Shown: positions 9,989-18,694 of the stretch, in pieces
How positions within the stretch are numbered: the first letter of the stretch is position 1
How the letters are laid out: every line of letters starts with the position of its first letter
Assembly: GCA_003427395.1 (NCBI GenBank)
Contig: BFEA01000207.1
Coordinates: forward strand, 1,401,040 to 1,428,270
Reading direction: 5' to 3'
DNA length: 27,231 nt
Origin: Chara braunii
Taxonomy: Eukaryota; Streptophyta; Charophyceae; Charales; Characeae
Translations under genes and position numbers: made by a program
Notes under the pieces: model-generated
The model's database searches: none
The model's input: only the letters and a program-made list of their open reading frames with translations
What the model was told of the DNA's origin: nothing

Positions 9989-10009
9989 CTCTCTCTGCTC
10001 TAGTTTTTT
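9946..10009 (-). promoter_or_regulatory. Candidate -1 frameshift signal at gag-pol junction (element 1)
   Basis: The minus strand reads A AAA AAC in the gag frame at 10009-10003, followed at once by the gag stop TAG (10002-10000). A -1 slip gives AAA AAA CTA GAG, which leads straight into the open pol frame. Downstream, CAGAGAG (9997-9991) can pair with CTCTCTG (9952-9946), starting 5 nt after the heptamer. Inside it GGTGGAAG (9989-9982) pairs perfectly with CTTCCACC (9972-9965) around a 9-nt loop. A AAA AAC is a known -1 slippery heptamer. The outer helix is low-complexity and less certain than the inner one. Confidence 0.72.
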
Positions 10010-11439
10010 GAACTAGAGATGCATGCAGACCTACGAGGCATACTGGGACAGTCCTTGAGAAAGTGGTCCCCCTCGCATCTCAGGCAGACCCCCTTATCCT
10101 TCCTCTTCCTCCAAACTCCCTCCTGGATCCTGAGTGCATGCCAGGGGAAGGTGGAAGGATCAAGTGGGTCAGCTGGCCAGCGGACGTCTCGTGGTAGGGG
10201 TACTCTCTGGGCCCCAGGGGAAGAGGCACGTCCCTTCCCTTTCCCCTGGCGACTGGTTGATGCTTTCTGGGATGGGGCCTTTCCCTTTGCCAGGCCCATC
10301 AAAGCATCAGCTAGAGCAAGAACAGGATCTGCAGCTGATGATGATGCAGTCCCAGGTGGAGGGCTCCCACCCTGGGATGTTGCATCACTATCAGAACCAG
10401 ACGCTGCAGCAGCAAACAGGGCGCCCTTCCTCCTCCTTCGCCCTTTGGAGGAGGGCCCCTTCCTTCCTTCAGAAGGTGCTTCCTGGACATGGAGCTTGGA
10501 CTCCAAGTCCAGGGCTGCTCTGCCGAAGGACCTCTAGTCCTTGTGGCCCTGAGAGAAGAGAGCAAGCTGGAATTGCTCAGGCGCTGCCCTCAGGAAATGA
10601 ATGAGCAGATCCTGCTCACTCATCTCCAACCCTGGAGTCGATGTCAGACTCTCAAAGGTGGAATACAGTTTGGACAAGGAGCCATCAAACTTTTTCTGGC
10701 CCAGGCGCAGAATTTTATCTGCAGCCTTTCTTGCCTGCTCCTTGTCTGCAAACCGGTCCTGCAGGGCCTGCAGAAATCCAGCCACCCCCANNNNNNNNNN
10801 NNNNNNNNNNNNNNNNNNNNNNNNNNNNNNNNNNNNNNNNNNNNNNNNNNNNNNNNNNNNNNNNNNNNNNNNNNNNNNNNNNNNNNNNNNNNNNNNNNNN
10901 NNNNNNNNNNNNNNNNNNNNNNNNNNNNNNNNNNNNNNNNNNNNNNNNNNNNNNNNNNNNNNNNNNNNNNNNNNNNNNNNNNNNNNNNNNNNNNNNNNNN
11001 NNNNNNNNNNNNNNNNNNNNNNNNNNNNNNNNNNNNNNNNNNNNNNNNNNNNNNNNNNNNNNNNNNNNNNNNNNNNNNNNNNNNNNNNNNNNNNNNNNNN
11101 NNNNNACTGAGAGGGTGCTGGTGACTTGGGTGTAAGAGGTGGGGATGTAGGTCTGGAGTGTGGGGGTTTTGGGACAGGTGCTGCAGAAGGGCCAGAAGAG
11201 GGGGGAACAGTCTGAACAGGGGTAATCTGCAGCTGTTTGGCAATGTTGTTCAGTTGAGCAGAGATGTCATCCAGCTTCTTTGACAAGGCTGAATGACTGG
11301 TCTCTAGACCTGAGATTCGGTCATCCCAGTTAGTAAAGTAGGACCGGTGAATCTCATCCTGCAGAAGGATGAATTCTGCCATGTCCTTACTTGCCTGACT
11401 GGTCGTACCGAGGCTCATAATCCTCTGCATATCTCCCAT
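10000..11439 (-). pseudogene. gag: Ty3 Gag with one in-frame stop and a sequence gap (element 1)
   Basis: This is the capsid/nucleocapsid gene of element 1, starting at an ATG near 11439 (upstream GTG/TTG codons in frame are less likely). The N-terminal part has a coiled-coil-like stretch with LSKKLDDISAQLNNIAKQL, then a Pro/Ser-rich linker running into a 315-bp gap of Ns. The capsid-like part follows the gap (LGQKKFDGSLSKLYSTFESL). A TAG at 10536-10534 interrupts the frame, which then stays open to 10000. The downstream part has basic and Ser-rich segments and a zinc knuckle, CLRCEGDHFLKDC, of the CX2CX3HX4C form. The stop may be a single inactivating mutation, a read-through codon or an assembly error. 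The true stop at 10000 overlaps the slippery heptamer leading to pol. Confidence 0.8.
10791..11105. other. Assembly gap of 315 Ns
   Basis: A block of Ns falls within gag of element 1. The flanking gag frame is the same on both sides only if the gap length is true or wrong by a multiple of three, so frame continuity across it cannot be judged. Confidence 0.98.
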
Positions 11440-11445
11440 CAACAC

Positions 11446-13005
11446 TTTTCTTCTGGCCTCTGCTATGGTAGACTAGGGTCAGTCATAACTTTGATTCTGC
11501 CCGTCAGAATTCAGTTATGTCAGTCCCTGGTAAATCGCAATTCAATATTCTACCAGTGTTTGAAATCGCATTGTCAGATTTGATGTTTTGAGTCAGTTAC
11601 ATTGTTTGCTGTAATTCGCCATACCCCAGTATGGCATCCAGGGTCATACAGTGTTGATGTCAACAGGGTAGGTCTAAAAATAACTTTTCCTGTAAATCGC
11701 TGCATCTTGGTCATCAGTAGATACCTATCTAACCCTAATCAGTCACTCTGTCTGATTACTAATCAACAATAATTAGTCCAAGATTGCATCATGTCAATTG
11801 TTGATCCAGGACTTGCAATTATTGCGTGCAATTGTTGTGTAAGGGCAGGGATGGAAAAATCGTGAAATTGGTTTTTGCCTGAGTGGACTCTGAACTGACC
11901 CTGACCCTCAAGCGGTTTGCTGAGACTGAGCACTCACTTGCTCAGACTAACCAATCTTCTCTCTCCAGGCAGGTGACAGCAACTGGATTAATAATGCAGA
12001 GAACATCCAATTCCTGTTACCTCCCGTCTGGTCTTTGATTGTTATTTGTTGTTTGTTTATTTGTCTGTATTGTGGGGAGCAATATAGCGGAATCAGGGAA
12101 GGCTGAGGGAGTTGAGAGTTCTGGGAAGAGTATGCGTCAGCGCAGAATTCAAATTTGTAATATCACTGACAAACTGGCCCTGAACAATCCAATTCACAGT
12201 ATAATATGAATCACAACACTGTACAGCAGTAGCAGATGAAATTTGGGTCAGAGGGGAGGTCAAACAGGGTTAGTAGAGGTCAAAGAAGATAGGTAGGAGA
12301 AGTTGGATATGGCTGTCCCACAGTTTGAACTTCGATTTTCAACTGTCACCTGACAGACAGACCAAATTTCTCTATTCTACAAATAGCCACAGAATCGCCA
12401 CATAGGCTAGAGTAAGGAACACACTCACTTCCGGGTCAACTCTGAAGAAGATGCATGAAATCCTGGCTATGGTTGAATAGTCAACCCTATCTCGCCAGTT
12501 TCATCTCCTGATAGTATACAGTGTTCCCACGTACAGAATTCTTCCAAACTTGGTGATCCACTAGAATTCCCTGAGGCGCTTCACCCCCAACTGACAGATT
12601 CAACGAATTTGGACTCCCAGGTGTTGATAACTGCTCCAGACAGTACAGCGCCACATCACCCTGTACAGCGCTGATTGGAAATTGGGGATTTTGACCCAAT
12701 TCCAAAATCGCAACCTCCTGGGATCACTTCCCTGACAATCGCCAACCTCCAGGTGAATCGCCAGACTATTATTAGCCTCCCAGAGCCTTCTAGGCCTCTG
12801 AGTCACCAATCGCCACTCACTCTTGCATAACCCTAGCCAGGAGGGTGTCACCCTCTGCCTGTTGCTTCTCGCCACACATCACCACCACCACCCTACTGAC
12901 AACCACCCTGAAGATGATGAATCGCCATGAANCTCAACTCCAGTATCTCGCCAGATGATGATGGGTGCTCCAACTCATCAATCGCTCCAGAGCCTGGATC
13001 CAATT
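11446..13005 (-). other. Untranslated leader of element 1
   Basis: About 1.5 kb lies between the primer site and gag with no convincing protein. In the element's sense the hexamer TGGCGA occurs nine times, read on the + strand as TCGCCA at 11616, 12395, 12492, 12739, 12758, 12810, 12869, 12922 and 12948. Several related TCGCA/TCGCT words also occur. A leader in this position normally holds dimerisation and packaging signals, and the repeated hexamer may be part of such a signal; that is inference. One N is at 12932. Confidence 0.65.
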
Positions 13006-13017
13006 GCTCCGATACCA
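13006..13017 (-). promoter_or_regulatory. Primer-binding site of element 1 (initiator Met tRNA)
   Basis: Minus-strand TGGTATCGGAGC lies 2 nt after the end of the 5' LTR. Plant LTR retrotransposons commonly carry TGGTATCAGAGC here, complementary to the 3' end of initiator tRNA-Met. This copy differs at one base. Confidence 0.85.
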
Positions 13018-13019
13018 AC

Positions 13020-14275
13020 TGTTATGATTCAGGTTGTTCGTTGCCTATAGGCCAACACTCACTCACATAGACTTCCAAGTATGCCAATACATACACAGAA
13101 GGAAGGCGGGAGAGGATAGGAGTATCACACCGCACAGGGAGAGATAAACACAGCGGAAGACTTGACCATGCGATATGACAGGGTACACTGAAAGTGCAAT
13201 TCACTCCATTCAATCCTCACAACCAGTCATAGAGAAAAACCGAGCAGATCACATCCGGGAAACAATGAAACGATGATAGTCCAAACACAGTTATACACTG
13301 TTTATTAAACTGAGAGTCTCGAAATGTCAGGATCACTCCAGAACTACAGTGCGCTGCTCAGAATTGAGCAGCGCTTCACTCTCCAGCCTTGATAGACACC
13401 CGTCACACCCCCTGAGCCCTGAAACATCAAGCGCCACCCAAATACAGCCTCCTGGGGGCAGCGCCACCCTGAAACAGGCCTCTGAGGCCAAGCGCCACTC
13501 AGAGGATGAAGAAGAAGACCAGCGCCACAGTATCTGATGATGACGAAGTGTCGGGAGGCTTCCTGGGTGGAAGCCTGCAGCAGGGCCACCAAACCCTGAC
13601 AGGATGACCTCTGAGATGAAGGAGCTGCAGCTATGGCTGCAGTGCAACCCTCTGGGACCCCACTCCGGAGGAGGGTCCAGCAGGGCACCAATCTCTCTCG
13701 CCTCCAGCAGACCTCGATAACCCAGACCTCTGTCAGCCACTACGTGCTGGCAGAGTACAGCGCAGGTCCCAGCTATGGCCTGTACTCCGAAGGTCTGGCT
13801 ATGCCCGTCTCCTTCCACGCTGAGCCGTCACCACTTCCAGTTCACATGTAGCGCCGCAGCGATGTACACGGTACCAACTGCCAAAAGCCCTCAACCGATG
13901 TGCCCATCCTACTTCTAGCCTACACCGACCTAGACCGGACTGACTGACCGACCGGTACCGTATCTGTTTCGGCCTCTCGGCCTCTACCGGACCCGGCTAT
14001 AGGCTATAAGACCGTCTATTCAGAATAGGCCCATAGGGCCTGTCTGTCTAGGAGTAGCCCGGGCCTGCTATCCGCAGTTAGGGTAGCTGTAGGGAATCGA
14101 GTTAGTACCGGGCCTGTATTTTCCCGGATTTGCAGATATGTCCCTCAAGAATTTCCCTCACAGGTAGGTCTCTTGGTTAGCCCTCAGCCAAACAAAAATT
14201 ACGAATCTGTCCTACCTATAGTACAGCCTCGACAGAGAGAGGCTACAGGCGACCAGAAAACAGCAAGTCATTGCA
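13020..14275 (-). repeat. 5' LTR of element 1 (family A)
   Basis: In the minus sense it begins TGCAATGACTTG at 14275 and ends ATAACA at 13020, 1,256 bp. It is nearly the same as the 3' LTR at 5116-6322 but keeps the 43-bp segment at 14048-14090 and about 7 extra bases near 14245. As the 5' LTR it should hold the element's promoter; I see no unambiguous TATA box. Confidence 0.9.
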
Positions 14276-14370
14276 TTTATCTCTTTGCAAGTGCTTTCAT
14301 TTCTTTCGCAATTGGGTGGCATTGTCTTTCATTGTGAATTTGCACTTGGGAAATAACCAGGATCATAACA
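14276..14370 (+). mobile_element. Solo LTR B2, right end
   Basis: This is the last part of LTR B2, displaced by element 1; the first four bases (TTTA) are the target duplication. It matches the inverse of 1975-2065 in B1 and ends GGATCATAACA at 14370, next to the GATG duplication. Confidence 0.8.
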
Positions 14371-14705
14371 GATGCATGAAAGACCGGATCCGTACACAGA
14401 TGAGGTGGTACGACGATCACATACGAAGGACCAAATTTGTCATCTCCTACCACCTTTAGAACCTGCCAAGGACCACAGTACAATGGAAGACGCTTTTGTG
14501 ATACTCCCTCTTCTTTGGAAAATTCAGACATCTTCATCCAGACATAACTTCCTACTTCGAAATTCCCTTCTTTGCGCGGCTTGTTAGCATGTTTGATCAT
14601 GGCATGCCGGCGCTTGTTCATCGCTGCAATAGGAACTTTGAGCAAGCGCACATACTTGGCATTGTAGCCAGGCATGCCGGGAGTCGAACCAGGTGACCGG
14701 TCGTG
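14371..14705 (-). pseudogene. Ty3 pol, post-integrase piece (element C)
   Basis: In the minus sense one open frame covers the region between the integrase core and the chromodomain. Visible motifs are AAMNKRRHAMIKHANKPRK, matching the QNAMIQQANKHRRPS region of element 1, then VGSYVWMKMSEFSKEEGVSQ and CGPWQVLKVVGDDKFGPSYV, ending at VFHAS where solo LTR B2 cuts in. The gene continues at 3725 downward. Its upstream end joins abruptly to an LTR fragment near 14705, so gag, protease, RT, RNase H and the integrase core are missing. It is a relic, not expressed as a whole protein. Confidence 0.75.
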
Positions 14706-15072
14706 CTAACTTTTTGTCTTCTTCTGCTCGGCTTACCACTACTCAAGTACCTACGGGCCTACAATACCGCTACTTAAGTGTGCCCTAAGCTACCGCTTCA
14801 GCCACACGAGTGTTTTTTCGTGTTGCAACCCCAAAGTCACGGGCACAGGTAAGTACCGGCCGTGGGGGGCTCCCAAACAAACAAGTGCCCTGGTGAGCCA
14901 CACACACACTCAGACTGACAAACACTCAGACAGGCACGGAGACCAGCAAATATGCACACACAAAGACTTAGAAAACTCAGCAAAAAGTGGGAATCTCAGT
15001 AAGGCATTCATTCCAACGGGCAAACTCAGAAACCAGTTGTGTTCTCAGTCTGTGTTTTGGCAGGTCCTTACA
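14706..15072 (-). mobile_element. Truncated LTR of family B, copy B3
   Basis: This is the first 367 bp (in the minus sense) of a family-B LTR, starting TGTAAGGACC at 15072 and ending near GTTAGC at 14706. Its sequence is closer to B4 (17358-17890) than to B1 or B2, for example in the words around CAATACCGCTACTT and CCCTAAGCTACC. It joins directly to a pol fragment. It may be the remnant 5' LTR of element C or of another recombined copy, since its outer flank (AAGT) does not match that of B1 (GATA). Confidence 0.75.
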
Positions 15073-15328
15073 AAGTACTCGTCAAGTTCCACCTCACATA
15101 CATCAATGAGCATTCACATGAGAGTTCACATGTGAGAAGTCAAACCGAGATACAATCAACACACGAAAATGTCGTCTCCGAAATTATTATCAATTTACAA
15201 GAATGTTTATCTCTGGTGGCTCTGACGCACACACACACACCCAACGGGTTTCAACCTGATAGTGGCTATGGCTTCTCTCTTCTATCCCTCTCTTGGTCTT
15301 GCTTCTCTATCTGACTTGACTCGCTCTG

Positions 15329-15329
<1 letters not shown>
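15073..15329. other. Intronic sequence without recognised features
   Basis: I see no gene or repeat family here apart from a short CA run near 15229-15241. It precedes a long CT microsatellite. Confidence 0.5.
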
Positions 15330-15404
<75 letters not shown>

Positions 15405-15405
15405 N

Positions 15406-15478
<73 letters not shown>
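15330..15478 (+). repeat. (CT)n microsatellite with one N
   Basis: About 149 bp of CT dinucleotides run without other bases except an N at 15405. The true length is uncertain in assembly. Confidence 0.97.
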
Positions 15479-15480
<2 letters not shown>

Positions 15481-16136
15481 CCTAGATCGTCACCCTGGAT
15501 ACCCCCACTCAGGTAAGCTCCACCTTGGCGGCTATGGCCACCCACCTCTTGCGCTGCCTCTAGCCTAGCTATGGAGTATCTTGCAAGCGCCTGCTTCTTC
15601 TTCAGGCGCACAATGCCCAAGTTGCCTTAACACACAAGCAGCAGCAGCGCTTCTGCATATCGAAACTGAACAAGTGATGCGCCGATGCACTGTAGCAGCT
15701 AAATATATAACTTGGCCTGGCTTGGCTTGGCTTGGCTTGGCCTGCTTCAGACCAGTACCGGTCGGCCGTGGCCTGTCTGCTGCAAACATTTGTCGGTCCG
15801 GTAGCTTCCGGACTTTCCTGGGACATGCTGCAAAATTGGACTTGGGACTGTCGGACCAGACTGGACTCTTCTGGACTTTTCTTGTCGAGTACGGGAAGGA
15901 CTTCTACCGACCTATGTTGTATCGGCCTCTGAACCCCACGGCCTACCCTATTGGACAGCCCTGGGACTTGGGACTTGTCGGGACCCTGGGACCGGGGGTG
16001 GGTGTCGACATCGTGAGTTATTTCAATTCCGCCGGCCTAATTTCGAGGTCCTCCGAGAAAAATCCTATCTTTATCGATCATAGATGTCCATTCCTCTCCA
16101 AGCCCTCTCATAAAAGGAAACAATGTGAGGGGTCGT
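15479..16136. other. Unassigned repeat-like stretch, possible LTR of element D
   Basis: There is no convincing gene. A pentamer run of TTGGC units lies at about 15711-15744, and the words GGGACTTG and GGACTT recur between 15830 and 15990. In the minus sense TGTCGACACC at 16010 downward could be the start of the 3' LTR of the pol relic at 16137-17357, but I see neither a good polypurine tract nor a second copy. Confidence 0.35.
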
Positions 16137-17357
16137 CTATATCAGTTCCTCCCTAGGGACCCAGCGGTCTTCGCTGGGTTCCTGATCGGCAACTGTGACT
16201 TTATATTGCCTATGTGGTCTCCCTCGGCGCCCTGTTTGGAAAGGATCTTCAGCTACTACTCGGTCTACTTCATAACCTCTATCCATATCAGGTGGGATCA
16301 TGGAACGTCGGGAGGGAAATTGGTTGTTTGTATTACAGGGAAGGAACTTAGATTCGTGGATATGTGTGCAGGTGGGGCAGAATCTCTTCTCCCTTGACAT
16401 CTAAGACTTGCCATGGTTTTTGTATATGAAGGTAACAGTTTCTGCGAGATCCCTTCTTCAGGAACGAACTCCTTAAACTTAACCCAGACCAAGTCACCTA
16501 CTGCAAACTGCGATGGTCGTCGATGTTTGTTAGCCTGTTCTACCATTTGGTGTTGGGCCTTAAGGATGTTCTTCTTGACCTGCTGTAGATCCTTCTCGCA
16601 CTGAATGGCAAACTCCCTTGTACCGGGCGGCAGTCTTTGAATCTGATCTGGATTCAAGCAGTCAATCGGACGTCAGGGTTGCCAACCTCTGTGCAGTTCA
16701 TTAGGGGTGCGTGCAGTAGACAAGTGCACCAAGTTGTTATACGCAGACTGCACTTTGGGAAGATGTTCGTCCCAATCGATCTGGTCGGGCCTAATGTGCA
16801 TGCGTAGCACTTGCTGGAGCAGCTTGTTCATCTGCTCAGTCCGGCCGTTAGTCTCTGGGTGTCTACCGGAAGACATTGTGAGCTTCGACCCATATACTTT
16901 CATCAACTGTTGCCAGTGCTCGCCCGTGAATCTACTATATCTATCACTGAGGGTGTGTGTAATCTTTCACCCAGTGATTGAAGAATTCTCTAATCACTAA
17001 TTTTGTCTTTGCCTCGGCGGGCAGCGGAATAAAAGCAGCAAATTTACTGAAGCGATCTACTACCACCATCACTTGACTCTTCCCGCTTCTTCTCTTGACC
17101 TTTGTGTCCATAAAGTCTATAGATACGGAGTCACCGGGACCGGACGGGACAGGTAACGGTCTCAACAGACCAAGGGGGGTCATTGTGGAACTCTTGTTCC
17201 GCTGGCATACTTGGCATCCTTGGATGTACGCAATGCAGTCATGCTTCATGCCGACCCAGAGCTACTCCAGGCGCTCCAGCAGCGTGACGCACAAACTTGC
17301 ACGGAGCAAAATGAGGCTGAGCCTCTCGCTCATCTTGGAGACATAGCGGCTCACCAA
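16137..17357 (-). pseudogene. Frameshifted Ty3 integrase and chromodomain (element D)
   Basis: This minus-strand relic contains the damaged integrase zinc finger, with CQVCQRNK near 17190 preceded by a frame change and a stop. The integrase core follows with the first Asp in SVSIDFMD, the second in SDRYSRF after a frameshift near 16953, and Glu in HPETNGRTEQMN with the normal 35-residue spacing. QANKHRRPSQFAVGDLVW comes next, then a chromodomain near 16150-16290 containing RGYEVDRVV and EDRWVPREELI. There are at least three frame changes and an in-frame TGA near 16673. Protease, RT and RNase H are absent, and its upstream end joins LTR copy B4. It is related to elements 1 and C but distinct. 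It cannot encode a working integrase. Confidence 0.8.
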
Positions 17358-17890
17358 CCTCTTGGGCGCTGACTTCCAGGCCGCACGACCTCCAAGCAAC
17401 CGGTACCTCCTCCTTTCCAGAGGGAAACATCATTGCAGGCTCTGATTTCGTCCGCATAGGCCCTAGACTCAGACTACTTGGACCGGTACCCGCCTAGACC
17501 TAGCCTACTGCTACTGGGCCATGCTAACTTTTTGTCTTCTTCTGCTCAGCCTACCGCTCCTCAAGTACCTACAGGCCTACAATACCGCTACTTGAGTGTG
17601 CCCTAAGCTACCGCTTCGGCCACATGACTGTCTTTCCGCGCTGCAGCCCCAAAGTCACGGCCACAGGTAAGTACGGGCCATGTGGGCCTCCCAAACAAAC
17701 AAGTGCCCTGGTGGGCCACACACACACTCAGGCCGACAAGCACTCAGACAGGCACGCAGACTGGCAAACATGCACACACACAGACATAGAAAACTCAGCA
17801 AAAAGCAGGAATCTCAGCAAGGCATTCATTCCAGCGGCAAAACTCAGAAACCAGCTGTGTTCTCAGTCCGTGTTTTGGCAGGTCCTTACA
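17358..17890 (-). mobile_element. Truncated LTR of family B, copy B4
   Basis: In the minus sense it starts TGTAAGGACC at 17890 and continues 533 bp, through the segment matching 2750-2930 of B1, to a junction near CCTCTTGGGCG at 17358. There it meets the integrase relic. The remaining LTR, leader, gag and most of pol are missing, as for B3. The outer flank is TAAT. Confidence 0.75.
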
Positions 17891-18230
17891 TAATTTTGGT
17901 ACCAGTGTGAATATGCCCTGAGCCGCTCTATGATGGCAGTCTTGGCCTCGTGCTAGCTGGCTGCATCACGTCAGTGCGCTGACTGATGGGTCCATGGCAC
18001 ATACCACATGCTCCTATTTCCCCCATCCTGCCTTTTCTCACCCACACTTCTTTGTTTTCCTGGATGACTGTAGAAAGACAAGCTGCAGACTGATTTTGAA
18101 GGGGGGGAAACGGAAAAAAGGGGAAAAAAATTCAAAAAAAAGAGCCTGGGAATTCTGTGTTCATTCACTTGTACAGTTCCTCAACAGCAGAACGTTCTTC
18201 TGTTTTCTTTTTCCTGGTAATTTATGGTAG

Positions 18231-18380
18231 GTGGATGATAATGCTACAAACCGGAAGCTGATTGCGAAGGTTCTAGAAAAAATTGGCATTAAGGTGGTAG
18301 CAGTCGATGGTGGAGACAAGGCAAAACAGACTCTGGAAAATGCACATGATGACTTTGACTGTGTTTTGATGGACATCCAG
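18231..18380 (+). CDS. Hybrid histidine kinase exon: first part of the receiver domain
   Basis: This is an internal exon of exactly 50 codons in phase 0 at both ends. It begins VDDNATNRK, the acidic pocket of a response-regulator receiver, and ends CVLMDIQ, where the Asp of LMD is the expected phosphoryl acceptor. Joined to the exon ending at 1801 it gives the usual receiver opening FLVVDDN. The acceptor is TTTATGGTAG after a pyrimidine tract (18191-18216), and the donor is GTATGT at 18381. The rest of the domain (normally beginning MPxMDG, and including the conserved Lys) must lie in a later exon that I cannot find up to 27231. The domain would accept phosphate from the kinase His and pass it to histidine-phosphotransfer proteins. 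Its frame is intact, so the gene looks functional despite the large introns. Confidence 0.88.
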
Positions 18381-18589
18381 GTATGTTATTTAGCTTTAAA
18401 TTCTCTCCTCTAACTTGAAGTACTGTTGTTCTTCTTGCTGGGCTTTCTCCTTTTCCTTGGGCTGTCCGACTATTGTCCTCGGGCTTACAAAGTTCCACCT
18501 TTCCTCTTGGGATGGCTTGACTGCTACTTTTCTCCTGCTGCAGCCTGCATCAAGTCCTGCCCTTTTCTTTCGTTTTTTTAAATTTCTGA

Positions 18590-18694
18590 TTATTTTCGAC
18601 CATTTCTCTATTTATGCGCGTTATCCTTGTGCACGGCCGTGCTGATCTTCTCTGTATCATTCCAATTTTAATGGATGTCCGATCAATTTCGGTC
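18590..18694 (-). pseudogene. Degraded U6 snRNA copy
   Basis: The minus strand contains GGACATCC, AAAATTGGAATGATACAG, the ACAGAGA box within ATACAGAGAAGAT, an AGC triad (CAGCACGG), ACAAGGATAACGC and AGAGAAATGGTC, in the order found in U6 spliceosomal RNA. The central part differs from the near-invariant U6 stem-loop sequence (for example CACAAGGATAAC where CGCAAGGATGAC is standard) and is about one base shorter. The 5' hairpin has the form CCGA-loop-TCGG rather than the usual one. No clear upstream element or terminal T run is seen; an A-rich tract follows near 18577. It is most likely a retroposed or decayed pseudogene lying antisense in the host intron. Confidence 0.8.

Larger units (their letters stand above)
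5116..14275 (-). mobile_element. Element 1: complete Ty3/gypsy chromovirus-type retrotransposon
   Basis: This is a full minus-strand element of about 9.2 kb. In order it has the 5' LTR (13020-14275), a Met-tRNA primer site, a long leader, gag, pol with protease, reverse transcriptase, RNase H, integrase and chromodomain, a polypurine tract and the 3' LTR (5116-6322). The domain order RT-RNaseH-integrase marks Ty3/gypsy, and the C-terminal chromodomain marks a chromovirus. TTTA at 5112-5115 and 14276-14279 is a 4-bp target duplication; a 5-bp TTTAT reading is possible if the LTR end is moved by one base. A related uninterrupted sequence near 2060 in LTR B1 supports the empty site. By hand count the LTRs differ at about 32 positions (roughly 2.7%), so the insertion is not recent. 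A gag stop and an RT active-site change suggest it is now inactive. Confidence 0.9.
1802..18230 (+). other. Giant phase-0 intron of the histidine kinase gene
   Basis: The intron starts with GTGCGT at 1802 and ends with a pyrimidine-rich tract and GGTAG at 18230. It is 16,429 bp long and splits the receiver domain between Val-Val and Asp-Asp: exon residues FLV join VDDN across it without changing frame. Almost all of it is retrotransposon sequence, mostly antisense to the host gene. The first 173 bp (1802-1974) and last 340 bp (17891-18230) appear to be non-repetitive intron ends. Confidence 0.8.

Noticed and set aside
10534-10536. TAG in gag of element 1 as a programmed read-through codon
   Set aside because: No supporting downstream structure was recognised, it lies in mid-gag rather than at a domain boundary, and a proper gag stop with a frameshift signal exists at 10000. 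A simple mutation or error is likelier.
10489-11243. Plus-strand and alternate minus-strand open frames across the N block
   Set aside because: They consist largely of unknown residues from the 315 Ns and are shadows of gag.
14669-14705. tRNA-like T-arm on the minus strand (GGTTCGACTCCCGGCATGCC)
   Set aside because: There is no anticodon or D arm, the T-stem has a mismatch, and the sequence reads in frame as part of pol of element C.
15262-15516. Ser-Leu repeat open frame
   Set aside because: It is a translation of the CT microsatellite.
18231-18413. Reading the second kinase exon on to the stop at 18413 as a complete small receiver protein
   Set aside because: The frame after 18380 lacks the MPxMDG continuation, and a good GTATGT donor stands exactly at the end of the homology.
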